Translations under genes and position numbers: made by a program
Shown: positions 1-11,471 of the stretch, piece after piece
Numbering within the stretch: the first letter of the stretch is position 1
Layout: every line of letters starts with the position of its first letter
Notes under the pieces: model-generated
Seen by the model: the letters and a program-made list of their open reading frames with translations, nothing else
The model's database searches: none
Told to the model about the DNA's origin: nothing
DNA from: Fonsecaea monophora
Taxonomy: Eukaryota > Ascomycota > Eurotiomycetes > Chaetothyriales > Herpotrichiellaceae
DNA length: 64,000 nt
Assembly: GCF_001642475.1 (NCBI RefSeq)
Contig: NW_019174061.1
Coordinates: 1-64,000, forward strand
Reading direction: 5' to 3'

Positions 1-76
1 CCCCCCAAAAAAAAAAAAAAAAGAATAAAAACCACTCGACAGAGGTAAGACAAGAGAAAGAGAGGGGGAGACATAC

Positions 77-262
77 CTCCTGCAACTGCTTCGGCGTGTA
101 CCCCAAGCCGCCGATCGTCCCGATGCCGCCGGCGTTGGACACGGCCGCGGCGAGCGGACCGCCCGAGGTGCGCGCCATTCCCGCCAGCATGATCGGGTAC
201 TTGATGCCCAGGAGTTTGGTGAGCGGGGTGGAGAGGGAGGGGACGGACGACGAAGACGACAT
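77..262 (-). CDS. Nitronate monooxygenase (2-nitropropane dioxygenase family), 5' exon only
   Basis: This is the first exon of a gene that runs off the left edge of the window. It starts at the ATG at 262 and encodes 62 residues. After a Ser-rich start it reads TPLTKLLGIKYPIMLAGMAR, then ends with a GGIGTIGGLGY loop, which is typical of the start of the FMN-binding TIM barrel of nitronate monooxygenases. These enzymes oxidise alkyl nitronates to carbonyl compounds and nitrite. The exon stops at a GTATGT donor (76-71), so bases 1-76 are intron, including an A-run that is a T-run on the sense strand. Family assignment rests on the N-terminus alone, so related FMN oxidoreductases are possible. 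Confidence 0.8.
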
Positions 263-526
263 GGTTGAAAATTGGACTTTTGGGGGAGGTGGTTGGTGGT
301 GGTTGTTCGGTGGGTGGAACAGGTGAGAATAGGTCAAGTAGAGAGGTGAGGTGGTGAGGTAGATGACACTATTTACCTAGGTAACACTCCCTAGGATATG
401 AACCGGTGCAAGTAGTGGATGATTGATACTAGGGAAAGAGTAAGTAAGTGAGTAAGTGAGATGAATCGAGAATAAATGATACGTATATATAAATATACAC
501 GTAGTAGAGTACCTCGTACCTTTTTG

Positions 527-563
527 TTGTAGTAGTAGTCGTCGTCGTAGTAGTAGTAGTAAT
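527..563. repeat. GTA/GTC trinucleotide microsatellite
   Basis: An imperfect run of GTA and GTC triplets ending in TAATAAT lies in the promoter-side region of the nitronate monooxygenase gene. Confidence 0.8.
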
Positions 564-690
564 AATCAATGACCTCGGCCGTGAATATCCCAGGGTTCTT
601 TAGGTTCTTATATACATATACCAAAACCCAGACTAAAACACACCCACCTTCACTTCCTGGTAGTGATCAACCAATCTGAATCAGTCTCGC

Positions 691-748
691 GAGTTGCCAG
701 TTGCCAGTTGCCAGTACCCAGTGCCAGTGCCCAGTTGCCAGTGCCAGA
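691..748. repeat. GTTGCCA minisatellite
   Basis: There are about eight degenerate tandem copies of a 6-7 base unit (GTTGCCA, GTGCCA, GTACCCA). No gene overlaps it. Confidence 0.85.
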
Positions 749-1158
749 CCAGGTATCAAGTGAAGAAAGTGTTGACTGGGACCTTCTGACATCGGTTCTC
801 CCCCTCAAAAGAGTGAGAGAGTGGGGTTTCAAGCCACGGACGAGTTGTTGAATCGCTGAGCCGAGGCTTAGCGCACAGAAGGTATCAGTGGATGGGGCCT
901 TTTTGTGAAAAGTATTTTTTGCTTTACCGAGCTTAACTTTACATGTACCTCGTACCATCGATCTACAGGCAAGACAGGCCGCATGGTATGGGGCATGTTG
1001 TATGGTGCGTGTTGGACTTGTATGTCTCACGTTGTACTTGTATCCTGCTCGGTCCGGTCGGTTATGATATCCGATTGTGTCGTTTGTGTCGTTCTTCACA
1101 TGTACCCGTCGTATGTGTTGTAGGGAGAGAATACTCGGTATATTCGCACATTGAGGAA

Positions 1159-1205
1159 TTGCATATTGCATATCGCACATTGCATATAACATATTGCACA
1201 TTGCA
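1159..1205. repeat. TTGCATA / TTGCACA minisatellite
   Basis: Degenerate tandem repeats of a TTGCAYA-type unit of 7-9 bases lie about 200 bases beyond the 3' end of IDH1. Confidence 0.75.
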
Positions 1206-1386
1206 GACTCCCGAAATCAAGATCAAAATCAGGAATCCATGTCTAAACATCAATGCTGGGCTATCAATGTCAAGAAAAAAACCAGTCAACGTCGCGTTCC
1301 TTCTGTCACCATCCAACCAGCCACTCTCTGTATTGACATCTGCGTCTCATGCTTCATACTCGAACCACCTCCCTGGCTTACAGTTC

Positions 1387-2809
1387 TTACAGCTCCGCCT
1401 CCATCTTGTCCAGAATCGTCCTGACAAATTCATGCGTCGTAGCCGAGCCGCCCATGTCTCGAGTTCGCACCTTGCTGGAAACCAGTTAGCCCGAGTCCTT
1501 ACTCATATGGCAGGAACCTACCCATCCGCAATCACATCGTACACCGCTCGTGAGATGCGGTTGGCGTGATCGTCAAGACCCAGGTGTCTGAGGAGCATGG
1601 TGCCCGAAAGAAGAAGAGCAGTGGGGTTGGCTTGGTCCTTGCCCTGAATGTCGAGACCAACGTGTCGGCACCCTGGCTCGAAGACGGCAACTTCCCGACC
1701 CATGTTGCAGCCCGGAACCACACCAGGTCCTCCGACAAGCGCCGCAGCAATGTTTGTGAGAATACCTCCGTACAGATTGGGCATGACCATAACATCAAAC
1801 TGCTGAGGGCGCGATACGGCCTGCATCGACGCATTGTCGACAATCATGTCATTCACCTCCAGGCTGGGATAGTCCTCCCCAACCTTCTTGACCGTGTTGC
1901 GGAACAGACCGTCCGCCAGTTTCATAATGTTGGCCTTGTGGATGCAAGTCACCTTCTTGCGGTTGTTGGCCAGGGCAAACGAAAAGGCAAATTTGGCGAT
2001 TCGCTCCGACTTGGCCCGCGTGATGATCTTCAACGACTCGACCACGCCTTGCACCGACTGGTGTTCCAGCCCCGAGTACTCGCCCTCGGTGTTCTCACGC
2101 ACGATGCACAGATCGACGTTCTTGTGCCGAGTCTCCAAGCCAGGAATGTTCTTGACCAAAACCACCGAGGCGTAGATGTCGAGTTCTTGCCGCAGTGCCA
2201 CGTTGAACGACTGGTGGCCCGAACGCTCGATGGGCGTGTGCAGGATACCTTTCAACCCGAGCTTGTTCCGCCTCAACGACGCTATCGACTCCTTGAACAG
2301 GTCCTCCGAGTGTTTGTCTCCCGAGTCGACGCCCGACACGTCGACCTGCTCCCACTCAATGGGGACATTGTCGGCCTTGAAGATCGTCTTGACTGCTTCG
2401 GCGACTTCGGCACCGATACCGTCACCTGTTGCCGGGTTCCACGAGTGAGCACGACTCACGCTGTAGAGCTCGAGGGCCATATCGTACCAGGAATCAATGT
2501 CACCGTATATTTCCCACCATATTTTGTAGGTTTGAAGATGTCCGATTCGACCGTTGCGTAGGCTAGAAGGAGGGAGAACGAGTATATTAGTTGCGATCTG
2601 AGGTGCGGCACGCGTGGAGAAGCTGCTCACATCTTGCGAGAAAGGGCGAAGTTGCGTGTGGCCTGGTTGCCCGCTGAGCAGCACGGAGCAGCGCCTGCGG
2701 AAGAGAAGCGAAAAACATGTGCGATTAGATCTCCAGTACTCGACGCAGTTTCGGGGGGAGGGTGAGCTTTTCTTACCTGAGCGCTACGAGACGACCTGGC
2801 CAGCGACAT
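1387..2809 (-). CDS. IDH1: Isocitrate dehydrogenase [NAD] regulatory subunit 1, mitochondrial
   Basis: This is a subunit of the mitochondrial NAD-dependent isocitrate dehydrogenase of the TCA cycle. Five exons fit: 2809-2777, 2694-2631, 2562-2488, 2425-1522 and 1474-1387. They give 387 residues with every splice phase consistent. The Arg/Ala/Ser-rich N-terminus ending near RSYAT looks like a mitochondrial presequence. It is followed by YGGKYTVTLIPGDGIGAEV and the blocks NVDLCIVRENTEGEYSGLEH and MVMPNLYGGIL, which identify the family. The last exon ends with an acidic-basic tail (ILDKMEAEL). I infer subunit 1, not the catalytic subunit 2, from overall resemblance. An unspliced reading gives a misleading N-terminus because two introns stay open in frame. 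Confidence 0.95.
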
Positions 2810-2956
2810 TTCGGAGGAGCATCAATCGAGTTTGGGTTCGGGGGTGGTCCTTATCGTGGTGCGCAGAGTAGTAAAGGCAGAGAAAACTTATCAAACAGGT
2901 GGAGGAGCTTTTGGTTTTGCTTCTGATGCAAAGAGCAGCACGAAGCTCCATCCTGC

Positions 2957-3010
2957 CCAATCACAGTCGACGCTGCGGGCAGCAAATCAGGATGACGTCG
3001 ACGGGCCAAT
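2957..3010. promoter_or_regulatory. Pair of CCAAT boxes upstream of IDH1
   Basis: Two CCAAT pentamers (2957-2961 and 3006-3010) lie about 150 and 200 bases upstream of the IDH1 start. They are inverted relative to the gene. Fungal respiratory genes are often controlled by the HAP/CCAAT-binding complex, so a role here is inferred, not shown. Confidence 0.35.
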
Positions 3011-3284
3011 CCGGCATCGCCGGCTGATTAAGCGAGGCTGCGTGGCTGCGAGGCATTTATTCCCCTTTGGTGCCCCTTCATTCACCTGTTTCGATGCCTC
3101 AAAAAGATGCCAGCAGAGGTTGGAATGCATTCAGTAAATCTGTCGCTAATCCCATCTAAACACTACTACAAAGCTAAAGGTATCATCTCTGCTATTCTTC
3201 CGTTCTTTTCCAACATCCCGGTCGCAATAATATCCATTCGGAATCCCCACGACCAACTCCTAACCAGTTCCGCGTCTCCCGGAC

Positions 3285-5103
3285 CTAATAAGTCTTGAAG
3301 TTCAACGGTCCTTGTGCGTGCCTCAATTTGGCTCCGAAGAATTGCAGGAACACGACTAAGAAAAATGCGGCTCCCATGATACCACTCTGGATGCCATATT
3401 CTGTCTGTGTACCAGCTTTGGTGGCCCAGTTGATCTGGATATATCTGGATGGACAAGGAATGTTAGCCCGTGGAAGAAGCAAATAGACAGTGCAGGTATT
3501 GACACGTACCCGATGATGAATCCACCCAGTGTTCTGGCAAAGTTGAGCAAGGCAGCACATTCACCAGCTGCCTCCGGGTATGCATCCAGCAAGTACGCGC
3601 CCACCGCCGAGGTGGTGACAATGGTGGCAAAGTTGTGCATTCCCCATCCCACCACCAGAACCCAGTAAGACCAGGCGGGAGCATGATGCAAGGTCGTGCC
3701 GATCAGGTTGTAGCCGATGAGCTTGAACGGCAGCACGAGCCACAAGATGACCAGTCTGTTTTCGGGTGCAATGATTCCGTTGTGGCGCTTCGCCCACAGT
3801 TTGGCAATGAAATCGAACATGAAGTGACCAATGACAAGTCCCAGGATCGCGCCGACGACGGGAGCCGTGTAGACGGCCGCGAGGTTACGGAAGTCAAAGT
3901 TATACGCAGGAATGATGAAGACTGAGATGGTGGTATTGTTTCCAATCGTCCATGGGACTGCAAGAGGTCAGCTTGGCCTTGCAGTACTCGAGGTAAGCCC
4001 ACTTACAGTCAAAGAAGTAGAAGAGGCAAGTCAGGAACACCGGCAGCTTGAGCACCGTGTATCCCAATCGGCTTCCAGCTTCCAGGAAAGTGTTGGTGGT
4101 GTACTTGGTCTTGTACTGTTCAACACCGACGACTCGGAGAAGACGGTTCTTGCGCTTGGGGACTCGGTCCGGCATCAGATGTCTTGGATAGAATGTCTCG
4201 TCCCCAAGAATGACAGTCAAAGCCAATCCCAATGTGATGATGCCGAAGTTTAACCACATTCCTGTCCTCCATGTGCTCACACTGAGGATGGCGGCCATGA
4301 ACTGCGGACCCAGGAAGGGGGACAAGATAATGGCAGTACTCCAGATATTGATCTTTCTGGCGTGCTCGTGGAAGAACCAGACGTCCTTGATCCACATCAG
4401 ACCACCACCTGCGCCTGCAACAGCAAACATGCCGTTCAAGATACGGGACGCCATGTATGATTCAAAGGACTTGGCAGCGGCAGACCAGGCAGCGGTGCCG
4501 GCAGACAGGCATCCAAACCAGAAGAGAACGGGAAGGCGACCAATCCAGGCAGAGAGCCAGACAGTCAGAATACCACCGACACCCAGCATGAATGTGTTAC
4601 TTGTGACATGTTAGCTCAAACCACGTATTGACCAGCGCCATCGCGACATACCCAGCTGTGGCATGGTTGACTTCATTGGGATCTATGCGCCATTGCGTCG
4701 CCTGAGGAATGAGAGCACTTGCGCCAGTGGCGGCAGAGTAATCCGAAGTTGCAGCGTTGACCGCAATCACCACCAAGATGGCTGCTTTTTTCCAGCTCGA
4801 CCAATTCAACGGGTCTTCGGGGTCCGCGGTGGGCTGAGGAATCAAGACCTTGCCGTCGCTCGATTTCTTGAGGGGAACATCGGGCGCAAGTCCCAACTTT
4901 TCGCGAATGCGGGCTTCATCGAGCACGTAGCCATCCGTCTCACCAACACGGTCGAGGTCGACGGTGGTGGCCGTGTGAGCTGCGGCCTTCTCATTGTTGT
5001 TCTCCCCACTAGAGACGGAAGGCGGTGCCGAGGACTCGGCCTTGGGAGCTTCGGTGGCCATGACCTGGGGCACGTCCTTGGGTGAACTTGGCTCGTCGGC
5101 CAT
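3285..5103 (-). CDS. Major facilitator superfamily transporter (DHA1/HOL1-like)
   Basis: The gene encodes a plasma-membrane-type proton-coupled transporter of 550 residues. Four exons fit: 5103-4652, 4599-4007, 3957-3510 and 3444-3285. A hydrophilic, low-complexity N-terminus of about 125 residues ends with the DPLNWSSWKK motif, which in DHA1-type fungal transporters precedes the first membrane helix. About twelve hydrophobic segments follow, separated by a charged central loop (DETFYPRH to KTKYTTN). Loops such as ASRILNGMF match the family. I chose the ATG of MADEPSS because the frame upstream of it has no ATG. The substrate cannot be read from the sequence. The gene lies in tandem upstream of nothing related. 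Confidence 0.85.
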
Positions 5104-7421
5104 GTCTGGGAGCGCGGTGCTGAGCGAAGGGCTGAGTCGAAGGAAAAAAGGAACAGCAGAACGCGACCCACGAGAAAAACCCGTTGGAAGGAGGCAGTGA
5201 AGAGGAAGGCGCAAGTGAAGATGGAAGGACACAGACCAGAGTGAAGGGAGAGGAAGGCAGGGGCGCGGGTGTCTTGAAATATTTTCGTTGCTCGTGTCAC
5301 TTTGTCACTGCAGTCGAGCAGACAACGACCAGGATCCCGGCCAGGCCAAAAAGGTGAGGGGCTTGACTACTGCTTTTAGTAATGAGTGTCAATCCCATAG
5401 CCATTGGCTTTCCCTTGTTGCTCGATACTTCCGTAGCGTGACGTGAACATGCAATCGAAGTATAACAGAGCGGCCCCTGGGCAAGGCTACCAGTAGATTC
5501 GCTTACTGCAGGCGGAGCCAGCGGTTGCTAGTCTCCTAACCCGCACCCCATGTACTAAGGATGATCAAACTAAACCCGATTCTTGTTTTTGGCATTGTCT
5601 TCAACAGGTATTATTGGGCTATTGTGTTCAAAAAAAAGGCCGAGAGAGAGAGTGTGTGTGTGTGAGTGAGAGAGGGAGCGCGCGAATTGGATCCTCCAAC
5701 AATGCAGATCTACCCGTTTGAGAGTCTACGAGTACTCGGTAGGGTTTGTCAAGTCTCAAATCCCTTGCACAGCGGCTCAGTAAGTCGGACAGAACTGTTC
5801 AATGGGATTGATTTCTTCCCTCTTGACTCATACCCTGGAGCTAAGAGACCGGATCGTGATCTTCAGCTCCCACAAGCACTCGGCCATGAGTTTTTAGGAC
5901 GTAAGAGTGGCGGAAACGCAAGGGCGCCATTCGACGGAGAACTCAAGCTCAGGCTACGAAGCAGGAGACAGAAAAAGATAATTTAAGGGGAGGGGGGTTG
6001 CTTGTCCAAACGACCCAAGAGTGAGAGCGACAAAAACAAGCTGTTAGTTGGACAACGGGAGGGTGACTTGGCTAATGGCTTTGCTGGAGGCTTGTTGTAG
6101 CGAAACGAACGAGGCACCACAGCACGCGGCTGACTGGTCTGTCTCGTCTGTGGCAGCTGCGGGCAACGGACCCCGGCATCCACAAAGTACTATATTTGGA
6201 CTAGCTCCGGCCGCGCGATGGAGTCTAACCTCCAGACCCTCCAACTCGGCCAATCGGAGGTTGCAACGGAGTCCTAAAGGGGTCAGGCCTTAATGCATAA
6301 GGCTGGTGAGGCTGACGGAGCCTGTTGATTTTCAGGGGAATCAGATGTGCAAGGGGGTTGGGTCGTTCAATTGATTGGGAAACCTGTCCTCCCAACGTTG
6401 GTGACGTGTCAAATAGAGAATGTGTGGTCGGTGACGGATGACAAGGAGGGCCATGTCATTTGGAAAGTAATAAGGAGCCTGCTACTCATCTAGGTATCTA
6501 GGGATACAACAATGTCTTGAGCGGTTGAGCATTCAATTACGAGTACATAATAAGTGATAAACTTTACAAGGCCCGACGTTGGTATCTTTAGCATCGGGTG
6601 CCTTATCCGAGTCTTCGCCTTTCGATGGCCTCCTTTTCCGCTGCCGTTCGCTTCAAACAAGTTACATGCACTCCGGGATTGCTGACTTTTGTTACCCCGG
6701 ACCAATTTTAACTGACTAAGCCCTTGCCCGAGGGGAAGAGCTAAAACACCATCAGGATGCTGAACGACGCCAGGATTATCATTGTTAGGGACAGATCCTG
6801 CAAGGAGGATCATATGTGGCGTGTGACTACTTGGTCACCGTCGTGAGGACGACTCGTGGCCTGTACCTGGTACGGCGGCGTCGCTCACTCAGCTGATCGA
6901 CCGTTGGCGACAAGGATCAATGTTGCCAGGATGCAAGATTCACAAGCCAAGGGCAAAGTCATTGGTAGACCAGGTCGATTGATCGATTGACCGTTCATCC
7001 TTCAACCTCATGAGCTGAATCCCGCCGCTACTGGTCCAAATTCGCTAGCTAAGTTGATTATCATCTTTGACCATCTAAACAATCTTCACATTCGTATCCT
7101 TTCGTTCGTCCCATCACTCATGCCCCCAAAATTTCATATGGACTCAAAAGGCTTTCATTAAGTGATTGACATGCTGGCGAAGAAGGTCCCCGCCCCGCTT
7201 CCTCTCTTTGGAGATAGTACAAAACAGCTAGATTCACTCAGATGCTTGCCCTGGGACAAAATGATTTTCCTGCGAGAGGAAAGGAAACCGCACGAAGATA
7301 AAACCCGCCTGCAAAATGGGGTATTTGGAAATGAAAGACAACAATAACAATCCAGCAATGGTGTGAAAGGTGTGCATCACCTTTCCGTCTCTCTGAACTC
7401 GTCAGGACGAGACGTGGTCAT
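5104..7421. other. Long intergenic stretch (2.3 kb)
   Basis: This lies between the start of the MFS gene and the stop of the RhoGAP gene. It includes a GA/GT-rich tract near 5641-5680. Small open frames are present on both strands, but none has splice context or recognisable composition. No gene is called. Confidence 0.5.
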
Positions 7422-10400
7422 TCACATGAACAACATCGAGCTCTCGCGGCGTCGTGCTCTGGCACTCGCGGCGTTTTCTGGAGCCATCATATTGTTTGAG
7501 CCTCCGTACTGACTGCTTCCCCCATATTGCTGGGGAGGCTGTGGTGGCGGGTATCTGGGTGCGCTCATCGGCATCTCATGTGGAATCGATACATATTGGC
7601 GAGACTCGTACGATGGTTGGATCGGTGCAAATCCCAGGTCATGCGAGGGATCAAGTTGATACTCAGCTCGTGCACTTGCGTGGGTAACTCGGGCATTGTG
7701 AGCAAAACTGTCTTGATTGTACATGGGTGTCGGCAAGTCAGTGAACATTTGCCGCCGCGGAGATCGGATGTCTTCTGGCGTGAGAGCCCCCTCCCCACGC
7801 TCGATCTCGGTCGACCGAACAGACTCCCCATCGGTGGGTTTGTCGAATATCGCCTCAAAATCCGTCAGGAACAAGGCGAACAAGGGCGCCGGGATGTTGA
7901 GGGTCGGAGAAAACACGATACCAACATTCTTGATGGTCATCTTGTTCCGTTCCGAATTCTGCACCACCTCAAGCAGATACTGTGAAAGCGTGCGCAACAG
8001 GGAGAAATTCGCACTCGGCAGTTGATGTACCAGGACGTTGAATGTCGCAATCTTTTGTGACTTCTCTGGCAATTCCAACCCTTTCAGAAATTCAAGATGT
8101 AATTCGCGGGTCAAAATCGTCGACGGTAGTTCGCGTAGATATGTTTTGAACAGCGAGGCTACAGCGTGCACATCGTAGTCCTCATCTTCAGCCAGGAGAT
8201 CAACATCACCTTCTGTATTGAACCGATCTTTGAGCAGCCGGATCACAATGTTCGACCCGCTAAGTCTGAACAGGCCTTCTTCATTGGCAGCATTCTTGGT
8301 GCGAAGGAACTCGATGCAGCGATACACCACGGCCGGAAGATAGACCTCCGCGTCCACCGGTGAGTAGTACTCCACTGCCTCCTGGAGTTGCATTCCGAAC
8401 ACCGGTCTAACGTGCCCACCTCGGTGAGCATTGAGCTCCGACCTCTTGGGATGAGCCGGTTGCGCCGTGGCTAGTTGCTCGTATGACGGCTTCCGGAAAT
8501 AGAACAGGTTGCGCTTCTTCTGCTCACGCTCTTTGCTCCCACTATTGTTACTCGCAGATTTGTTGCCCCAGCTTCCAGCATCCGAAATGACAGCGCCGTT
8601 CATGGGGCCTGAGATATTGTACGGTTTGGAGGTTTGTGCAGATTCCTGGAGGAGTTCCGGGGTTTGGCTAGACGCGATCGAGGGTGAAGGCGTGTTGCTA
8701 TGGGTGTGTGGACTTCCATTTGATTTAGACTCTGCGTCTTCATGGCCCAATCTTTGAGGCCCTTTCACCTCCTTGGCGTGTGAAGACTGGATGCCCGCCC
8801 CATATTGCGGCCTTGGCTCCACGGGTCTCTCGTCGATGTAGTGCAACAACGTCTCCACCCATTCGTCCCGCTCAGCATCGCTTTCGGCGCAAAGCACATG
8901 ACGAACATGGCTATTCATGTCCTTGCGCTTGGGCTCGAGGATAAGAAAAGCGTGACGGTATTGGTTTTCTGAGTCTACCTCTGCATTAGAGGAGGGCTCG
9001 GATTGTGATTGTCGGCCAATGCGGGCGTTCAATAACTTGATTGTACCGAGGTGTGCACCACCGGGTGCTTCGAAATACCTCAGCTCTGGACTGTCGAGAA
9101 CAAAGTATCGGGACTTCCATCCTCCAAAATTCTTTCCTTTTTTGGTCAAGTATCCGGATTTGGTTGGAATGCCCGAGTGCGATTGTGGTACCTGCCTGCT
9201 TTGTGCATCCTCTTTTTCATGTGAGATGCTGGTGAGTTGGGGTTCCATGACATCTGTCGACAAAAATCGGCAGATGATCGCAGCTGCTTGTTCATCCATA
9301 GGGGTATCCAGCAAGTCTTCAAAGTAGTCATTAATCGCATTTCTTCTTGAGTCAATAACAGCGGGTGAATGACCTGAAAAGAGTTTTCGGTCGGGAAGTT
9401 TTGGTAGATCGGAACAACGAGATCTCAGTTGTTGTTCTAGATTTGGAAGTGAAGTGGGAATTTTCTCCACGCGCCAAAGCTCAGATGATGTCGCACGCTC
9501 AAAGACCGATAGGCTGAAAACAGCGTTTTCCTCTGGCATCCTCAGTCCCAGCATGCTGTTTCTCGAGGGTCGCAATCGAGAAGAAGCGACTTTCACCTGG
9601 ATCGAGGGTAAGGCGTTTGGTGGCAGGAGCAGGTCAGGCCAACTCGGATCAACAAGCCCACGACTCACTACCGGCACGTCACCCGGACTCAGGGGAGACT
9701 CATGGATCTGACCTCGATCTAACTCAGCACCAGCGGTAGTGTTCATCTTCGACAGGGACGAAGGGCCTGTCTTCATATGAGAATTAGAAGTAGTTGCTTG
9801 TGCTTGTGCCAACATCTGGGGGTTAGGTGCTTGTTGACCAGGTGTCGTTGGCATAGGTAAAGGCATCTTTGGCGCGCGAGGCGAAAGTGGAAAGTTACCT
9901 CCAGGAGCACGTGGCGACATGGGAAGCACAGATCCCATCATGGGACGAGGGCTCATTGGAAGACCGGGACTTCGTAAAGGTAGCGATAGTTGAGCAGAAG
10001 ATCTCGTTGAGCCTGACGTGATCGAGGCAGGGGAGAGATGATCTTGTCTCGAAGGTAAGGGTTGGCTAACTTCAGCGACAGCCGCTGGATGAGGCATCTG
10101 ATCCGGGGCAGTGGTTTGTTCTCCTTCAGGCTTTGCCTTTTTCTCCTTTTTAGACCGACTTCTCGCTTCCTGCTCTTTCAGGGCAAGAAGTTCGCGGTCT
10201 CGGTCATCTTCCTCACGAGTTTTCCTTCGCCCTCTCTGGACATGTTCCCGCTCTTCCTCGTCTTCGTCTCCACTGACAATCGCCTCGTTCGGGACTATGA
10301 CTTGGTGAGTTTGCAAGTCCTCTTTTGCTGGGCGCAGGTCAAGCGGTTTGGGCGGTGCTTTCCTGGATGCCTGGAAAGATTTCGCTGGCTTCTCTGCGAG

Positions 10401-11471
10401 CGGAGTTGCCTCGGTGAGCGCAAACGAGGGCTGTGCCAGCTGAGTGGCCAAGCTCTGCATTTTTGGTCCCTGCTGCTGTAGGTGAAGGGGTGATGGCATC
10501 ATGGCAGCATCGATGGGTGAGCTCTGCATCTGGATAGTGCCCACACTAGTGCCCAGAGTGTGCCCTTCTGCCCTAAAACTTGTTCCCTGTCCAGAATCCT
10601 TGGGGACGATCGATACTTCCCCCTCGGACTGAGGCGAGTTTCCTTCCTCATGCCGGAGACGGTCCGCCTGCGACGCAGAGGGCTGAGGATGCAGTTCCTT
10701 GATTTTCTTCCTGTATCTGTCCCTCTCTTTCGTCAACCGCTCGAGGTCTTTGTTCAGACCCAACAAGAGTGCCCTCTGCTTGTCAACGAGTTTCCACAGT
10801 TGGGCATTTTGAGCCGCAGCGTGACTTTTATCCTTGAGGAGGTGTTGGATTAGATTCTCCGCAGACCCAGCCGTGGCAATGAGATTATGCACTTCATCTC
10901 TTGTGGGCTCCTTGACATCCCCAGGATGTCTCTGGGGGTGTGAAGGGTTGGAGATATTAGATATGGCAGAGTCGATGGAGGATGTCCGCGGCATGTTGTT
11001 TGGTGGGTGCACACTGGTCGAGGAAGAAGCGTACGACTTTGGGGATTCGGAGAGTGCTGTAACCCCTTGGTCCTTGTGGCCTTGAGAGCCAGATGATATG
11101 CTTGACTCCTGCTCGATATACGGCCCAGTGCTGTCGTTGCTCTTCTCCCGTGTCAGGGCAGCCTCACCCTCCGGTGTATGTTTAACGAGTCTCTTCCCAA
11201 AACCATGAGGTGTAGGCGCCTTCCCATACAAGTCGTCGTCCTCCTCGATCTTACTCTGCTGTGCTGGTGTCGGCTTCGAGCTGGACAACGAGCTCAAGTA
11301 GTCTCGAGGGATTAAACTACCCTGTAGCACGGCGGAACTCTGTGGTTTGCGGGAGGCTAGAACGTACGAATGAGGTGTGGCCAGCGAGGAGGGTGAAACA
11401 ACAGCTGTTGTTTGAGCCAAACGATCCTGGGGAGACTGAGGGGGGAGTGTGTCGGCGGTCAACTGGGACAT
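7422..11471 (-). CDS. Bem3-like PX-PH-RhoGAP protein
   Basis: This is a GTPase-activating protein for Rho/Cdc42-type GTPases, probably acting at polarised growth sites. The single exon encodes 1,349 residues. In order it has a long disordered Ser/Pro-rich N-terminus, a coiled coil at about 205-260, three near-copies of an MSPRAP-type peptide at about 505-535, a PX domain (about 620-745), a PH domain starting at KSGYLTKKGKNFGGW (about 770-880), and a RhoGAP domain (about 1025-1215). The GAP domain has the arginine finger in EEGLFRLSG and the conserved NVGIVFSPTL block. The PX-PH-GAP order matches Bem3. The start used is the first ATG (MSQLTADT). A disordered Pro/Tyr-rich tail follows the GAP domain. 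Confidence 0.92.
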   Translation of the reverse strand: MSQLTADTLPPQSPQDRLAQTTAVVSPSSLATPHSYVLASRKPQSSAVLQGSLIPRDYLSSLSSSKPTPAQQSKIEEDDDLYGKAPTPHGFGKRLVKHTPEGEAALTREKSNDSTGPYIEQESSISSGSQGHKDQGVTALSESPKSYASSSTSVHPPNNMPRTSSIDSAISNISNPSHPQRHPGDVKEPTRDEVHNLIATAGSAENLIQHLLKDKSHAAAQNAQLWKLVDKQRALLLGLNKDLERLTKERDRYRKKIKELHPQPSASQADRLRHEEGNSPQSEGEVSIVPKDSGQGTSFRAEGHTLGTSVGTIQMQSSPIDAAMMPSPLHLQQQGPKMQSLATQLAQPSFALTEATPLAEKPAKSFQASRKAPPKPLDLRPAKEDLQTHQVIVPNEAIVSGDEDEEEREHVQRGRRKTREEDDRDRELLALKEQEARSRSKKEKKAKPEGEQTTAPDQMPHPAAVAEVSQPLPSRQDHLSPASITSGSTRSSAQLSLPLRSPGLPMSPRPMMGSVLPMSPRAPGGNFPLSPRAPKMPLPMPTTPGQQAPNPQMLAQAQATTSNSHMKTGPSSLSKMNTTAGAELDRGQIHESPLSPGDVPVVSRGLVDPSWPDLLLPPNALPSIQVKVASSRLRPSRNSMLGLRMPEENAVFSLSVFERATSSELWRVEKIPTSLPNLEQQLRSRCSDLPKLPDRKLFSGHSPAVIDSRRNAINDYFEDLLDTPMDEQAAAIICRFLSTDVMEPQLTSISHEKEDAQSRQVPQSHSGIPTKSGYLTKKGKNFGGWKSRYFVLDSPELRYFEAPGGAHLGTIKLLNARIGRQSQSEPSSNAEVDSENQYRHAFLILEPKRKDMNSHVRHVLCAESDAERDEWVETLLHYIDERPVEPRPQYGAGIQSSHAKEVKGPQRLGHEDAESKSNGSPHTHSNTPSPSIASSQTPELLQESAQTSKPYNISGPMNGAVISDAGSWGNKSASNNSGSKEREQKKRNLFYFRKPSYEQLATAQPAHPKRSELNAHRGGHVRPVFGMQLQEAVEYYSPVDAEVYLPAVVYRCIEFLRTKNAANEEGLFRLSGSNIVIRLLKDRFNTEGDVDLLAEDEDYDVHAVASLFKTYLRELPSTILTRELHLEFLKGLELPEKSQKIATFNVLVHQLPSANFSLLRTLSQYLLEVVQNSERNKMTIKNVGIVFSPTLNIPAPLFALFLTDFEAIFDKPTDGESVRSTEIERGEGALTPEDIRSPRRQMFTDLPTPMYNQDSFAHNARVTHASARAEYQLDPSHDLGFAPIQPSYESRQYVSIPHEMPMSAPRYPPPQPPQQYGGSSQYGGSNNMMAPENAASARARRRESSMLFM

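Larger units (their letters stand above)
263..1386. other. Intergenic stretch, repeat-rich
   Basis: This lies between the start of the nitronate monooxygenase gene and the stop of IDH1. It should hold the promoter of the former and the 3' region of the latter. No convincing coding sequence is seen. It contains three simple-repeat tracts that are listed separately. Confidence 0.6.

Noticed and set aside
650..1201. 183-codon minus-strand frame
   Set aside because: It runs through two minisatellites, and the translation is dominated by their repeats.
1566..2561. 331-codon open frame on the plus strand
   Set aside because: It lies antisense to IDH1 exon 4 and its introns. IDH1 is certain, and this frame has no independent support.
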